DNA from: an uncultured Eubacteriales bacterium
GTDB lineage: Bacteria; Bacillota; Clostridia; Christensenellales; Aristaeellaceae
Direction of reading: 5' to 3'
DNA: 64,000 bases
NCBI GenBank assembly: GCA_900316415.1
Contig: ONCV01000008.1
Span: forward strand, 1 to 64,000
Within the stretch, counting starts at the first letter, position 1, and the number at the start of each line of letters is the position of its first letter. The notes beneath the pieces were generated by a model that ran no database searches, had not been told where the DNA came from, and was given only the letters and a program-made list of their open reading frames with translations. The position numbers were made by a program, and so were the translations under genes. Of this stretch, positions 41,218 to 50,210 are shown one piece after another.

Positions 41218-42177
41218 TCAATACAGGCCTTCTTCGCCCAGCGCATGGGCGATCTTATTGGAGGAGACCACCAGCACCACGGACACCAGACTCTTCATCA
41301 GGCCCACCGCCGTGGTGTAGGACAGCTGGCCGTTCTTGATGCCGTTCTCGTAGACGAACACGTCCAGCGTCTGGGAAACGGACCGGTTCAGCGCGTTGCT
41401 CATCAGGATCAGATGCTCATAGCCCGTATCCAGCACGCTGCCCATCCGCAGCACCAGCATCAGCACGATGGTGGAGCGGATCGCCGGCAGGGTGATGTGC
41501 CACAGGCGCTGGGCCCGGTTCGCGCCGTCGATCATGGCGGCTTCGTACAGTTGGGTGTCCACGTTGGTCAGGGCCGCCAGGAAGATGATCGTGCCCCACC
41601 CGGTTTCCTTCCAGATGTTCTGGCCGACGATCATCCAGCGGAACACGCCCGGATCCCCCAGATAATCGATGGACCTTCCCAGCATCTGCGTTGTCAGCTT
41701 GTAGATGATGCCGTCCGTGCCGAAGATCACGTAGGTAATGGACACCACGATCACGATGGAAATGAAGTGCGGCATGTACAGCAGGGTCTGCGTCACCTTC
41801 TTGTACCGGATGCTGCGGATTTCATTGAGCATCAGCGCCAGGATAATCGGCGCCGGGAAGGTGAAGATGATGCTCATGAAGGAAAGGATCAGCGTATTGG
41901 TGAGATAGGTCACCCATTTGCTGGTCGAGAAGAACCGCTGGAACCAGTACAGCCCCTTCCACGCGCTCTTGAAGGGCCCCAGGAAGGGCGAATAGTCCTC
42001 AAAGCCGATGATGATGCCCCACATGGGCAGATACTTGAACACGAGGAAATAGACCAGCCCCGGAATCAGCATGAGATACAGCCAGGGATTCTTCATGAAA
42101 TCCAGGCTCAGCTTCTTCCAGTAGCCGTACTGCTTCCTGCCCGGAAGCGCCGTGTTCGCCGTCTTCGCCTTGGCCAT
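41218..42177 (-). CDS. carbohydrate ABC transporter permease, LplB-like
   Basis: This 319-residue permease starts the importer operon. Residues about 25-45 form the first membrane segment, with typical LplB sequence PWLYLMLIPGLVYFLVFKYLPMW from 29. The EAA loop reads YEAAMIDGANRAQRLWHITLPAI. The promoter at 42369-42398 with a palindrome over its -10 controls it. With the LplC-like permease and binding protein it forms a polysaccharide/oligosaccharide importer, here likely for pectin oligomers. Confidence 0.88.
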   Translation of the reverse strand: MAKAKTANTALPGRKQYGYWKKLSLDFMKNPWLYLMLIPGLVYFLVFKYLPMWGIIIGFEDYSPFLGPFKSAWKGLYWFQRFFSTSKWVTYLTNTLILSFMSIIFTFPAPIILALMLNEIRSIRYKKVTQTLLYMPHFISIVIVVSITYVIFGTDGIIYKLTTQMLGRSIDYLGDPGVFRWMIVGQNIWKETGWGTIIFLAALTNVDTQLYEAAMIDGANRAQRLWHITLPAIRSTIVLMLVLRMGSVLDTGYEHLILMSNALNRSVSQTLDVFVYENGIKNGQLSYTTAVGLMKSLVSVVLVVSSNKIAHALGEEGLY

Positions 42178-42357
42178 GGCCCGTCACTCCTTTTCGTGGT
42201 TTTCTCCGTTGCGCTTCCGGCGGGAAAAACCCGCTTCCCTCCGCAAGCTCCCGGATCACGTATGAAGGGCCCGAATCATCCTGTCCGCCGGCATCCGGAA
42301 GAGCAGCCTCCTGCAGGTTTCCCGATTTCCAGCGGCCTTTTGACAGCCCTTTTTGTA

Positions 42358-42384
42358 AAAACCGTCCTATTTTAGAACGGATTT
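42358..42384. promoter_or_regulatory. imperfect palindromic operator over the -10 of the importer promoter
   Basis: Arms AAAACCGTCC (42358-42367) and GAACGGATTT (42375-42384) match at 8 of 10 positions as an inverted repeat around TATTTTA. The centre is the -10 box. A dimeric repressor (LacI or GntR type) could bind here. Confidence 0.5.
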
Positions 42385-42398
42385 CGCCATGCTGTCAA
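42369..42398 (-). promoter_or_regulatory. promoter of the polysaccharide ABC importer operon
   Basis: Minus strand: TTGACA (42398-42393), 18-base spacer, TAAAAT (42374-42369). It lies about 190 bases upstream of the LplB-like start, leaving a long leader. The gap 42178-42612 contains this promoter, its operator and the divergent sulfatase promoter; I saw no other gene in it. Confidence 0.7.
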
Positions 42399-42523
42399 CC
42401 CTCTGTTTTCATTTTTGCAGGCTTTTTGCTCAGTTTTTGTTTTTCCGGGAATCCGGCTTTCCCGGCTTCGCGCGAAGGGAGGATTCCGGCTGCCGCCGCT
42501 GTTTCTGCTCTGTATTTTTTTGC

Positions 42524-42552
42524 TTGAGAGGGGCGGGCGGTTCTGCTATACT
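42524..42552 (+). promoter_or_regulatory. promoter of the sulfatase - GH28 - GH106-like operon
   Basis: Plus strand: TTGAGA (42524-42529), 17-base spacer, TATACT (42547-42552). It lies about 60 bases before the sulfatase start. Confidence 0.7.
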
Positions 42553-42612
42553 GATTCCGTTTTCCGGAATCCAAATGCAAAGAACCTGTCCGCCGTGGGG
42601 AGGAAAATCATC

Positions 42613-44127
42613 ATGAGCAGGCCCAATATCATTTTTCTGATGACCGATCAGCAGCGCTGGGATGCCCTGGGCTGCGTGAATCCGCTGGTGCAGACCCCGG
42701 GGCTGGACGCCCTGGCCCGGGAGGGAATCCTTTTTGACCAGGCCGTGTGTCAGGCGCCCATGTGCGTTCCCAGCCGGAATTCCCTGATGTTCGGCCTTTA
42801 TCCTTCCCAAACCGGGGTGCGGAACAACCGCGGCGCCCTGCTGGATGAATCCCGCCTGCCCGGAACGCCCCTGCCCCAGCTGCTGGCAGACGCCGGATAC
42901 TTCTGCGCCGGTTTCGGCAAAACCCACTGGAATCACGCGCTGGCCGGAAAGCCCGGCTCCCGCCGCGGCTTCCATGTCCGGGCGGAGGGGCAGAGCCGCT
43001 CCTCCATTCTCTGCGAGGAAGGCGCGGTCATGATGGATGACGAGGATCCGGAGGGACTGGCGGCCTATTATGAGGAAACAAAGGAATTCGGCGCCGGGGA
43101 GGAAAATGCCCTGGGGTATCTGGGCAAGCCCAGCCGGCTGCCGGAGGAGCATCACCGGGACGGCTTTATCTTCCGGAAATGCATGGAATTTCTCGACGGC
43201 TATGAGCCCCGGGAGGATCAGCCCCTGTTCCTGTATTTTTCCCTGATCAAGCCCCACGCGGGCTTCAATATTCCGCCCCGGTACGAGGCGCAGTACCGGC
43301 TGGAGGAGATTCCGGATCTGCCTGCGCCGCCCTGGGCGGAGGAGCCGGATACCCACATCGCCGCGGCCATGAAGGTCAGCCCCTCCCTGTGGGAGGTGCA
43401 TCATCAGCGCAAAGCCGCCCTGGAACAGGTCTCGCCGGAGGAAAGGCGCCGGATCACCCTGCGCTACTGGGCGAACTGCACCTTCATGGATTCCTTCCTG
43501 GGGCGGGTGCTGGCCCGGATCCGCGAGAAGGGCCTGGACCGGAACACGCTCTTCGTCTTCTGCTCCGATCATGGGGAGATGCTGGGGGAACGGGATCTGC
43601 GCTACAGCAAGTACTGCCTCTTCGACAGCAGCGTCCGCGTTCCGCTGATTCTGGCCGGGGATGTGATTCCCGCCGCCCTCCGGGGAACCCGGGACAGCCG
43701 CCCCGCCATGCTGACGGACCTGCTGCCCACCCTCTGCGCCGTTTCCGGCGCCCGTCCGGATCCCCGCTGGCCGGGGCTGAACCTGCTTTCCGGCGCGCGC
43801 CATCGCGGCGGCTTCTGCGAGTTCAGCGGCTGCGGAACGGAGCGGCTGCAGCCCGCCCCGGCCTGGATGTGGCGGACGGAGGAGTGGAAACTGATCCTTT
43901 TCCGGGACGGAAACGTGCTGGAGGATACGCCCCTGCGGGGCGAATTGTACAACCTGCGGGAGGATCCCCGCGAATGGTTCAACCGCTTTGAGGATCCCGC
44001 CTGCGCCGACGTCCGCCAGCGGCTCACCCTGGAGCTGCTGGCTCATGTCTCCTCCGCCTTCGCCCGGGGCCCCGCCTTCGGGGATTACCGGGGGCTGGAG
44101 CCCATCACCCCGCCCGCGGAGCCCTGA
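42613..44127 (+). CDS. sulfatase, Cys-type
   Basis: This 504-residue alkaline-phosphatase-fold enzyme removes sulfate esters, probably from carbohydrate. The N-terminal metal site is FLMTDQQRWDALG (8-20). The formylglycine motif is Cys 51 in MCVPSRN (50-56), to be matured by an anaerobic sulfatase-maturating radical SAM enzyme that is not in this window. Later VFCSDHGEMLG carries further metal ligands. No signal peptide is visible, so it works on imported oligomers unless exported otherwise. The start at 42613 follows GGGGAGGAAAATCATC. It leads an operon with GH28 and a GH106-like enzyme. Confidence 0.9.
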   Translation: MSRPNIIFLMTDQQRWDALGCVNPLVQTPGLDALAREGILFDQAVCQAPMCVPSRNSLMFGLYPSQTGVRNNRGALLDESRLPGTPLPQLLADAGYFCAGFGKTHWNHALAGKPGSRRGFHVRAEGQSRSSILCEEGAVMMDDEDPEGLAAYYEETKEFGAGEENALGYLGKPSRLPEEHHRDGFIFRKCMEFLDGYEPREDQPLFLYFSLIKPHAGFNIPPRYEAQYRLEEIPDLPAPPWAEEPDTHIAAAMKVSPSLWEVHHQRKAALEQVSPEERRRITLRYWANCTFMDSFLGRVLARIREKGLDRNTLFVFCSDHGEMLGERDLRYSKYCLFDSSVRVPLILAGDVIPAALRGTRDSRPAMLTDLLPTLCAVSGARPDPRWPGLNLLSGARHRGGFCEFSGCGTERLQPAPAWMWRTEEWKLILFRDGNVLEDTPLRGELYNLREDPREWFNRFEDPACADVRQRLTLELLAHVSSAFARGPAFGDYRGLEPITPPAEP

Positions 44128-44195
44128 CCGCCCCGCGTCCGGCAGACGGCGCGTCCGGCGGCGAAAGACCGCCGCGCGCAGAAAGGAAGCATCCC

Positions 44196-45497
44196 ATGAA
44201 TTCATCTTCCGTTTTTCCTGACGGAACCCCCATCGCGGCGGAGCTGCTCTCCGACGCGCTTCCCCCGCCGGATCAGCTGGGCCCTGTCTGGGATCTGGCG
44301 GAAAACGGCATCCTTCCCGGCCCCGCGGTGCAGACGGCCGCCCTGCAGGCCCTGATCGACCGGGCGGCGGCCTCCGGCGGAGGCGTTCTCTCCGTTCCCG
44401 CCGGCACCTATGTTTCCGGCTCCCTGTATTTTCCCCGGGGCGTCCATCTGCACCTGGCCCGGGGGGCCGTGCTGCAGGGCAGCGACCGCCTCGCGGATTA
44501 CGACCTGCGGGAAACCCGCATTGAGGGGGAAACCTGCCCCTATTTCACGGCCCTGATCAACGCGGATCACGCGGACGGGTTCACCCTTTTCGGTTCCGGC
44601 GCCCTGGACGGCAACGGCCTGCGCTCCTGGGAGGCCTTCTGGCTGCGGCGGAAGTGGAATCCGGCCTGCACCAACAAGGATGAGCAGCGCCCCCGCCTGG
44701 TGTACATTTCAAACTCCGATCACGTCACCCTCTCGGGCATCACGCTGCGGAATTCCGCCTTCTGGACCACCCATCTGTACCGCTGCCGTTTCGCGCGGAT
44801 TCTGGATTGCCGCATTTCCTCCCCCGCCGCGCCGGTGCCCGCCCCCAGCACGGACGCCGTCGACCTGGATGCCTGCCGGGACGTGGCGATCCGGCGCTGC
44901 CGCCTGTCCGTCAACGACGACGCCATCGCCCTGAAGGGCGGCAAGGGGCTGCAGGCGGATCGTCTGCCGGAAAACGGCCCCGTGGAGCGGGTGCTGATCG
45001 AGGACTGCGATTTCGGATTCAGCCATTCCTGCCTCACCTGCGGCTCCGAATCCATTCACTGCCGGAACATTCTGCTGCGGAACTGCCGCGTGGAGGGCGC
45101 CGCCAACCTGCTGCGCCTGAAGATGCGCCCGGACACGCCCCAGCATTACGAATGGATCGCCGTGGAGGGAGTCACCGGGAAAGCCGCGCAGCTGCTGAAC
45201 GTGAACGCCTGGACCCAGTTCGCGGATCCGGACGCGCCTCCGGCGCCGCCCTCCCTGGCGGAGGAGATCTCCCTGCGGGACTGCCGCCTGGTCTGCGACC
45301 GCCCGCTGGATCTGGATCCCGAAAGCGGCGGCTTCCAGGCCCGCCGGTTCTGCCTGGAAAACCTCCGGCTCTCCGCCCGGGAAGCGGGCTTCCCGCCGGA
45401 AAAGCTGGCGGAGGCGTTTCCGGGATCCCGGGTTTCCGGCGCGGAGATTCTTCTCCGCCCGGATCAGGCGCCGGTTCAGACCATGGAAATCATGTAA
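44196..45497 (+). CDS. GH28 glycosidase (polygalacturonase family)
   Basis: This 433-residue right-handed beta-helix protein resembles GH28 polygalacturonases and rhamnogalacturonan hydrolases. Visible active-site motifs are STD (218-220, usually NTD), NDD (240-242), His 277 in FSHSCLTCGSE, and RLK (307-309, usually RIK). The changed first motif suggests an unusual substrate or exo-specificity. There is no signal peptide, so it probably works in the cytoplasm on imported oligogalacturonides. It follows the sulfatase by 68 bases and precedes the GH106-like gene by 15 bases. The ribosome site is AGAAAGGAAG. Confidence 0.88.
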   Translation: MNSSSVFPDGTPIAAELLSDALPPPDQLGPVWDLAENGILPGPAVQTAALQALIDRAAASGGGVLSVPAGTYVSGSLYFPRGVHLHLARGAVLQGSDRLADYDLRETRIEGETCPYFTALINADHADGFTLFGSGALDGNGLRSWEAFWLRRKWNPACTNKDEQRPRLVYISNSDHVTLSGITLRNSAFWTTHLYRCRFARILDCRISSPAAPVPAPSTDAVDLDACRDVAIRRCRLSVNDDAIALKGGKGLQADRLPENGPVERVLIEDCDFGFSHSCLTCGSESIHCRNILLRNCRVEGAANLLRLKMRPDTPQHYEWIAVEGVTGKAAQLLNVNAWTQFADPDAPPAPPSLAEEISLRDCRLVCDRPLDLDPESGGFQARRFCLENLRLSAREAGFPPEKLAEAFPGSRVSGAEILLRPDQAPVQTMEIM

Positions 45498-45512
45498 TTC
45501 CAGGAGGTGCGC

Positions 45513-47606
45513 ATGCTCGCTCCGAATCTTTCCGAACTGCTTTCCCGGCTGGAGCATCCGTCCCGGGAGTATTCCCCCCTTCCCTTCTGGTTTCTGAACG
45601 GGGATCTGACCCACCGGGAAATCCGGCGCCAGCTGCAGGATTTCCAGGCCCATGGCGTTCACGGCGTGGTGCTGCATCCCCGCATGGGGATGAGCCGCCG
45701 GATCGGCTACCTGTCCCCCCTCTTCTTCCGCTACCTGCGAACCGCCGTGGAAACGGCGGCGGAGCTGGGCATGACCGTGATCCTGTACGACGAGGGCATG
45801 TATCCCTCCGGCTCCGCGGGCGGTCAGATCGTCCGGGAGCGGCCGGACCTGGCCAGCCGGGGCATCCTCTGGGTCGAGGCGCCCCAGCCCGGGGACACGG
45901 TGCTCCTGGAAACGGATCACGGCCTGCTGGTGGAGCGGTTCAGCGGCGGCACCCTCCGGGGAATCCACGCGGGGGAGGACGACGGGGAGCCCCGGGTCCC
46001 GCGCAGCGCGGATATCCTGAATCCGGAGGCGGTTTCCGCCTTTCTCCGCCTGACCCATGAGGCGTATGCCCGGGAATTCAGTCCCTGGTTCGGCAGCACC
46101 ATCCGCGCCTTCTTCACGGATGAGCCCAGCATCCTGGGCCGGAACGCCCCGGCGGGCATGCAGCCCTGGACCCGGGGCTTCGCGGAGATCTTCCGGGAGG
46201 CCGGCGGCCATCTGGCCGGGCTGGAGGCGCTGTTCCGCGGCGGGGAGAACGAGGATACCGCCCTCTACCGCCGGCTGATCCTGGAGCGGGAATCCACGGT
46301 GTATTACGGTGCCCTGTCCTCCTGGTGCGAATCCCACGGGCTGGCGCTGATGGGGCACCCCCATCAGAGCGATGACATCGAGGTCCTGCGCTGGTTCCAG
46401 ATTCCCGGGCAGGACCTGGTTTACCGCTGGGTTTCCCCGGAAACGGGCGGCACGAAGGGCATGGACAGCGTCATGGGAAAATGCGGCGCGGACATGGCCC
46501 GCCTGATGGGGCGATCCCGGAACGCCAACGAATGCTTCGGCGCCTGCAACCGGGAGGACAACCCCTGGTATTTTACCGGTTCGGATATGAAATGGTTCCT
46601 GGATTATCTGGCCGTCCGGGGCGTGAACCTGTTCGTTCCCCACGCGTTTTATTACAGTCTGGCCGGAAAGCGGAGCCAGGAGCGTCCCCCGGACGTCGGA
46701 CCGGGCAGCATCTGGTGGCCCCATTACCGGCAGTGGGCGGCGTATATGGCCCGGCTGTCCTGCCTGCGGACGGAAACGGAGGAGGAGATCTCCCTGGCCG
46801 TGCTCTGCCGGAACCGGGATCTGCGTCCCGAAGCCGTGGAGCCGCTGTTCCAGTCCCAGCGGGCCTTCCAGTACCTGCCGGAAAGCTTCTGGCCCCAGTG
46901 CCGGGAAGAGGGCGGCGCCCTGCGGCTGGACGGGCGGGTCTACCGGGCCGTTCTGGGGGAGGCGGAGCGGTTTCCCACCGTGCCGCACGATCCGGAAGCG
47001 GCGGCGCCGGTGCTCCGGTGCGATCCGCCCCAGCCGGATCTGCGCGCCGCGGCCCTGCGAACCGCGGATGGCGGGCGGTGCTGGATGCTGGTGAACGAAG
47101 GGGAAAGCGATCTGGAAACGGAAGTCACGCTCCCCGCCCGCGCGCCGCTGGCGCGGATGGATCTCTGGACCGGGGAAAAAGCGCCCCTGCCCGATCTCTC
47201 CGTTCCGGAAGGCCGGAGGTTCCGTCTTTCCCTCCCCCGGCGGGGCAGCCTGCTGGTGTTCCCCCGCGGGGCGGCAGAACCGGAGGAGCTTTCTCCGCCG
47301 GAAGCGCCGGACCGGGTGCTGGACGCCTCCTGCTTCACCCTTCAGGAGGAGGATCCGGCCCGCAGCACGCAGACCTGGACGGCGGAGATTCCCGCGGGCC
47401 CGCGGGATGTCCTGCTCCGGGTGGAAGCGGAGGAAATGGCGGAGCTGTATGTGAACGATCAGCTCGTCGGCGCGGCCTTCTGGCCGCCCCAGCAGTTCCG
47501 GATTCCCCACACCCTGCTGGAAAAGCCCGCCCGCCTGCGCCTGGTGATCACCGGCAGCCCCGCCAACCGATACGGCAGGCCCGTGCCCTACGGGCTGAAA
47601 AAATGA
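45513..47606 (+). CDS. GH106-like glycoside hydrolase (putative alpha-L-rhamnosidase)
   Basis: This 697-residue protein has the N-terminal style of GH106-type rhamnosidases: PLPFWFLNGDLTHREIRRQ, VVLHPRMGM and VILYDEGMYPSGSAGG. FFTDEPSILG is a likely acidic active-site segment in the barrel. The C-terminal ~250 residues are beta-rich. It is shorter than many GH106 enzymes (often over 900), so a distant GH106 relative or another rhamnosidase-like family is possible. The start at 45513 is chosen because AGGAGG lies 7 bases upstream; a GTG two codons earlier is too close to that site. With PL11, PL22 and GH28 it fits breakdown of rhamnogalacturonan. A hairpin directly after the stop probably ends the operon. 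Confidence 0.75.
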   Translation: MLAPNLSELLSRLEHPSREYSPLPFWFLNGDLTHREIRRQLQDFQAHGVHGVVLHPRMGMSRRIGYLSPLFFRYLRTAVETAAELGMTVILYDEGMYPSGSAGGQIVRERPDLASRGILWVEAPQPGDTVLLETDHGLLVERFSGGTLRGIHAGEDDGEPRVPRSADILNPEAVSAFLRLTHEAYAREFSPWFGSTIRAFFTDEPSILGRNAPAGMQPWTRGFAEIFREAGGHLAGLEALFRGGENEDTALYRRLILERESTVYYGALSSWCESHGLALMGHPHQSDDIEVLRWFQIPGQDLVYRWVSPETGGTKGMDSVMGKCGADMARLMGRSRNANECFGACNREDNPWYFTGSDMKWFLDYLAVRGVNLFVPHAFYYSLAGKRSQERPPDVGPGSIWWPHYRQWAAYMARLSCLRTETEEEISLAVLCRNRDLRPEAVEPLFQSQRAFQYLPESFWPQCREEGGALRLDGRVYRAVLGEAERFPTVPHDPEAAAPVLRCDPPQPDLRAAALRTADGGRCWMLVNEGESDLETEVTLPARAPLARMDLWTGEKAPLPDLSVPEGRRFRLSLPRRGSLLVFPRGAAEPEELSPPEAPDRVLDASCFTLQEEDPARSTQTWTAEIPAGPRDVLLRVEAEEMAELYVNDQLVGAAFWPPQQFRIPHTLLEKPARLRLVITGSPANRYGRPVPYGLKK

Positions 47607-47626
47607 GCCGCCCCGGCGGGGCGGCT
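47606..47626 (+). terminator. hairpin after the GH106-like gene
   Basis: AGCCGCCCC, loop GGC, GGGGCGGCT, starting in the stop codon. It has only a weak T-rich tail (TCTC). Confidence 0.5.
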
Positions 47627-47628
47627 TC

Positions 47629-48234
47629 TCAGACCGTCTTTTCAAAAACCATATCCGTTTGCGCGGCCCGGATGATTTCCTCCGGGTTTCCCCCCGGCCG
47701 GATCCAGTCCTCCAGGTACTGTTCCGGCAGCATGAGCGGCATGCGGTCATGGATAAAGCGGATTTCCTCCCCGGGTTCCCGGGTCAGAATCACATAGCAG
47801 GGCAGCCCCTCCTCCAGGCGGTACAGGCCGCACATCCAGGCCACGGCGCCGTTCCGGGGCCGGAGCATGTATTTGTCGCCCGTCTTCGTTTTTCCGCCGC
47901 CCGCGGGGAGATGCTCCCATTCATAGTACCAGGAAGCCGGAACAATGCACCGGTGGCTGGCCCAGGCCTCCCGAAAGGTGGGCTTCCGGGCCGCGGTTTC
48001 GGTTCTCGCGTTGATCAGGAGCGTCTTTCCCGTGAATCCCCACTTCATGGGGAACACCGCGCGCCTTCCGCTCCGGCTGGTCGCAATCACCGGCGCGGCG
48101 TTCGCAGGGCGGATTTCTCCCTGCGGCAGCACCGCGGTGCCCTGCGGGAACCGGCTCACCAGCGGAGAGCGGTTCATGGCCTCAATGATGGGCTGAAGCT
48201 CCGGCGAATAGTCCACAAAATACCGTACGCACAT
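47629..48234 (-). CDS. SRAP-domain protein (YedK/HMCES type)
   Basis: This 201-residue DNA-damage response protein forms a covalent bond with abasic sites in single-stranded DNA through Cys 2. The start MCVRYF places this Cys directly after Met, as required. Asn 75 in NARTE, Glu 105 in YYEWEH and His 162 in FIHDRMP match the family's active site. The ribosome site is weak (GGGGGAATGGAAG). It converges with the GH106-like gene and has no operon partners. Confidence 0.92.
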   Translation of the reverse strand: MCVRYFVDYSPELQPIIEAMNRSPLVSRFPQGTAVLPQGEIRPANAAPVIATSRSGRRAVFPMKWGFTGKTLLINARTETAARKPTFREAWASHRCIVPASWYYEWEHLPAGGGKTKTGDKYMLRPRNGAVAWMCGLYRLEEGLPCYVILTREPGEEIRFIHDRMPLMLPEQYLEDWIRPGGNPEEIIRAAQTDMVFEKTV

Positions 48235-48419
48235 CTTCCATTCCCCCGCGGAAACGTGATATCCGGAGTATACCATATTCCGGGGGCCGCGGGAATCCCC
48301 TGACTCACGTCCGGGCCGCCGGCATGCGGCGAAAAAAAAACTGCCAGGCCGGCCGGTGCCGACGTATCAAATAGCGGGACGGGGGAAAGCAGCGCCTGCT
48401 TCCGGCCCATCCCAGAAAG

Positions 48420-48438
48420 GCACGGCCGATGGCCGTGC
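48420..48438 (+). other. hairpin in the leader of the 583-aa secreted protein gene
   Basis: GCACGGCC, GAT, GGCCGTGC is a perfect 8-base stem located 18 bases before the start codon, just upstream of the AAGGAG ribosome site. It could affect translation or message stability. Confidence 0.4.
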
Positions 48439-48456
48439 GGAAAGAAGGAGTCGAAA

Positions 48457-50208
48457 ATGAAGAAGTTTTTTGGTTTGCTTGCAGCCCTGTGCCTGCTGCT
48501 TGCGTCCGTAACGGCCCTCGCGGCGGACGGGACCCCGGAGATTCTGACAGGGATCAACGGGCAGATATTTGAATTTTCCAGCGGAGTCGGTGCCTGGGGC
48601 ACGGAGCTGACCTTTCAGGAGAACGGCCTTTTCACCGGCGTGTTCCATGACAGCGAAATGGGCGAGACCGGCGAGGGCTATCCGGATGGATCCGTCTACG
48701 GCTGCTCGTTCCACGGCCAGCTGTCCGATCTGAAGCAGGCGGATGAATACACCTGGACCGCGGCCCTGTCCCTGGAGCCGGACGAAGGGCAGGCGCCGGA
48801 GGCAATCGAAGACGGAATCCGCTACGTGACTACGGCGCCCTACGGCCTCGAAAAGGCGACGTCCGTCACCCTGTTCGTGCCCGGCACGCCGGTGGAACGC
48901 CTGCCGGAGGGCTTCCTGCCCTGGTCCCATCTGCAGGACATCGCTCCCGACGCGAAGGAAATCCCGTATTATGCCATCTGGAGCGCGGAGGATGAAGCCG
49001 GCTTTATCTCTTCCGGGGAGACTGTTGCGCCGCAGAAAATCACGGGAGCCATTGAAAACGGGAGCTACGTGCTGACCGTGCGGCTGGATGCGGAGGAAGC
49101 CGGCGAATGGCAGGCGGACGAAATGGCCCAGGACGCCTCCGTGGTGAAGCTCGCCGAGTCCCATACGGCGGATGGCTGCTTCATCGCGCGCTATGAGCCC
49201 ACCGGGGACGGAGAGGTATCCGTCCATCTGCGCCGCATCCATCATCAGGTTTGCGCCGAGCTGCACAGCTTCGACCTTCGGGTGAAGGACGGAATGGTTC
49301 AGGAAGTCACCGGCGGATCCTACACGGCCGCGCCGGATGAGTCGGAGCAGGATCCCTGGCTTTCCGGCGAATGGCTGGAGAAGGATACGCAGTTCATCAC
49401 CCTGAGCGCGGCTCACCGGGACGAAGGCGGTTGGAATGTTGAATTCACCTCCCCGCTGACCCACGGGGCCTGGGTTCTTCGCGCCACCGCTTACTATGAC
49501 TGCGAGGAGGGCGCGTTCGTGTACGCGGACGGCGTCCGGTATGACCTGCTGCCCAGCGGGGAGATGAAGGAAACGGAATCCGCGAAGGATCTCTGGGGCA
49601 GGCTCACTCTGATCGACAGTCCGGAGGACGGGCTTCATCTGGACTGGTATGACATGGACACGATGAACGGGGAAACGGTTTGCTTTGAAAAGTCCGTCCT
49701 TCCCGCCTATACCTACACCGGAGAGGATCCGATCGAAGGAGCGGTCGCGGATTGGCTGGCCTCGGATGAACTGGCCTCCCGGTATCTGACCGTGCCGGGA
49801 TCCGCGGCCATCCCCTGCCCGATCCTTCATCGGACGGAAAAGCTGGATGACACGCATGTTCAGGTGTACGGCACTTTCTGGATCCTGAACTACGTCCAGC
49901 GCGGCAATCTCCTGTATGCCATCTCCGGCGGGGAGGATCCCGCCGTGCTGACCCTGGAGCAGGCCGACGGCGCCTGGCGCGTCACGGCCCTGGAGGAAGC
50001 CGGCGACGGGGAGGATTATACCGCGGATATTCAGCGGTTCGCCCAGGGGGATCCGGATCTGGAAAGCCGGTACTTTGCCGCTGCCGATCTTGACGCGCCG
50101 GAGAATCAGGCCATCCGGACCCGGTATATCCGCGCCTATGTCGAAGCGAACCAGCTGAACATCACCGCATACCAGGATTTCGGCTGGGATCCCATCCCGC
50201 TGCAGTAA
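48457..50208 (+). CDS. large secreted protein, function unknown
   Basis: This 583-residue protein has a signal peptide (about 1-22, ending TALA before ADGTPE). Residues about 28-110 hold the segment FSSGVGAWGTELTFQENGLF and HDSEMGETGEGYPDGSVYGC, a domain I have seen in uncharacterised Firmicutes proteins. The rest is beta-rich and acidic, with many Glu, Asp and Gly and no membrane anchor. No catalytic motif is recognised. The start follows GAAAGAAGGAGTCGAAA. Its position next to a rhamnosidase remnant and an SGNH hydrolase does not show its function. Confidence 0.7.
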   Translation: MKKFFGLLAALCLLLASVTALAADGTPEILTGINGQIFEFSSGVGAWGTELTFQENGLFTGVFHDSEMGETGEGYPDGSVYGCSFHGQLSDLKQADEYTWTAALSLEPDEGQAPEAIEDGIRYVTTAPYGLEKATSVTLFVPGTPVERLPEGFLPWSHLQDIAPDAKEIPYYAIWSAEDEAGFISSGETVAPQKITGAIENGSYVLTVRLDAEEAGEWQADEMAQDASVVKLAESHTADGCFIARYEPTGDGEVSVHLRRIHHQVCAELHSFDLRVKDGMVQEVTGGSYTAAPDESEQDPWLSGEWLEKDTQFITLSAAHRDEGGWNVEFTSPLTHGAWVLRATAYYDCEEGAFVYADGVRYDLLPSGEMKETESAKDLWGRLTLIDSPEDGLHLDWYDMDTMNGETVCFEKSVLPAYTYTGEDPIEGAVADWLASDELASRYLTVPGSAAIPCPILHRTEKLDDTHVQVYGTFWILNYVQRGNLLYAISGGEDPAVLTLEQADGAWRVTALEEAGDGEDYTADIQRFAQGDPDLESRYFAAADLDAPENQAIRTRYIRAYVEANQLNITAYQDFGWDPIPLQ

Positions 50209-50210
50209 AA

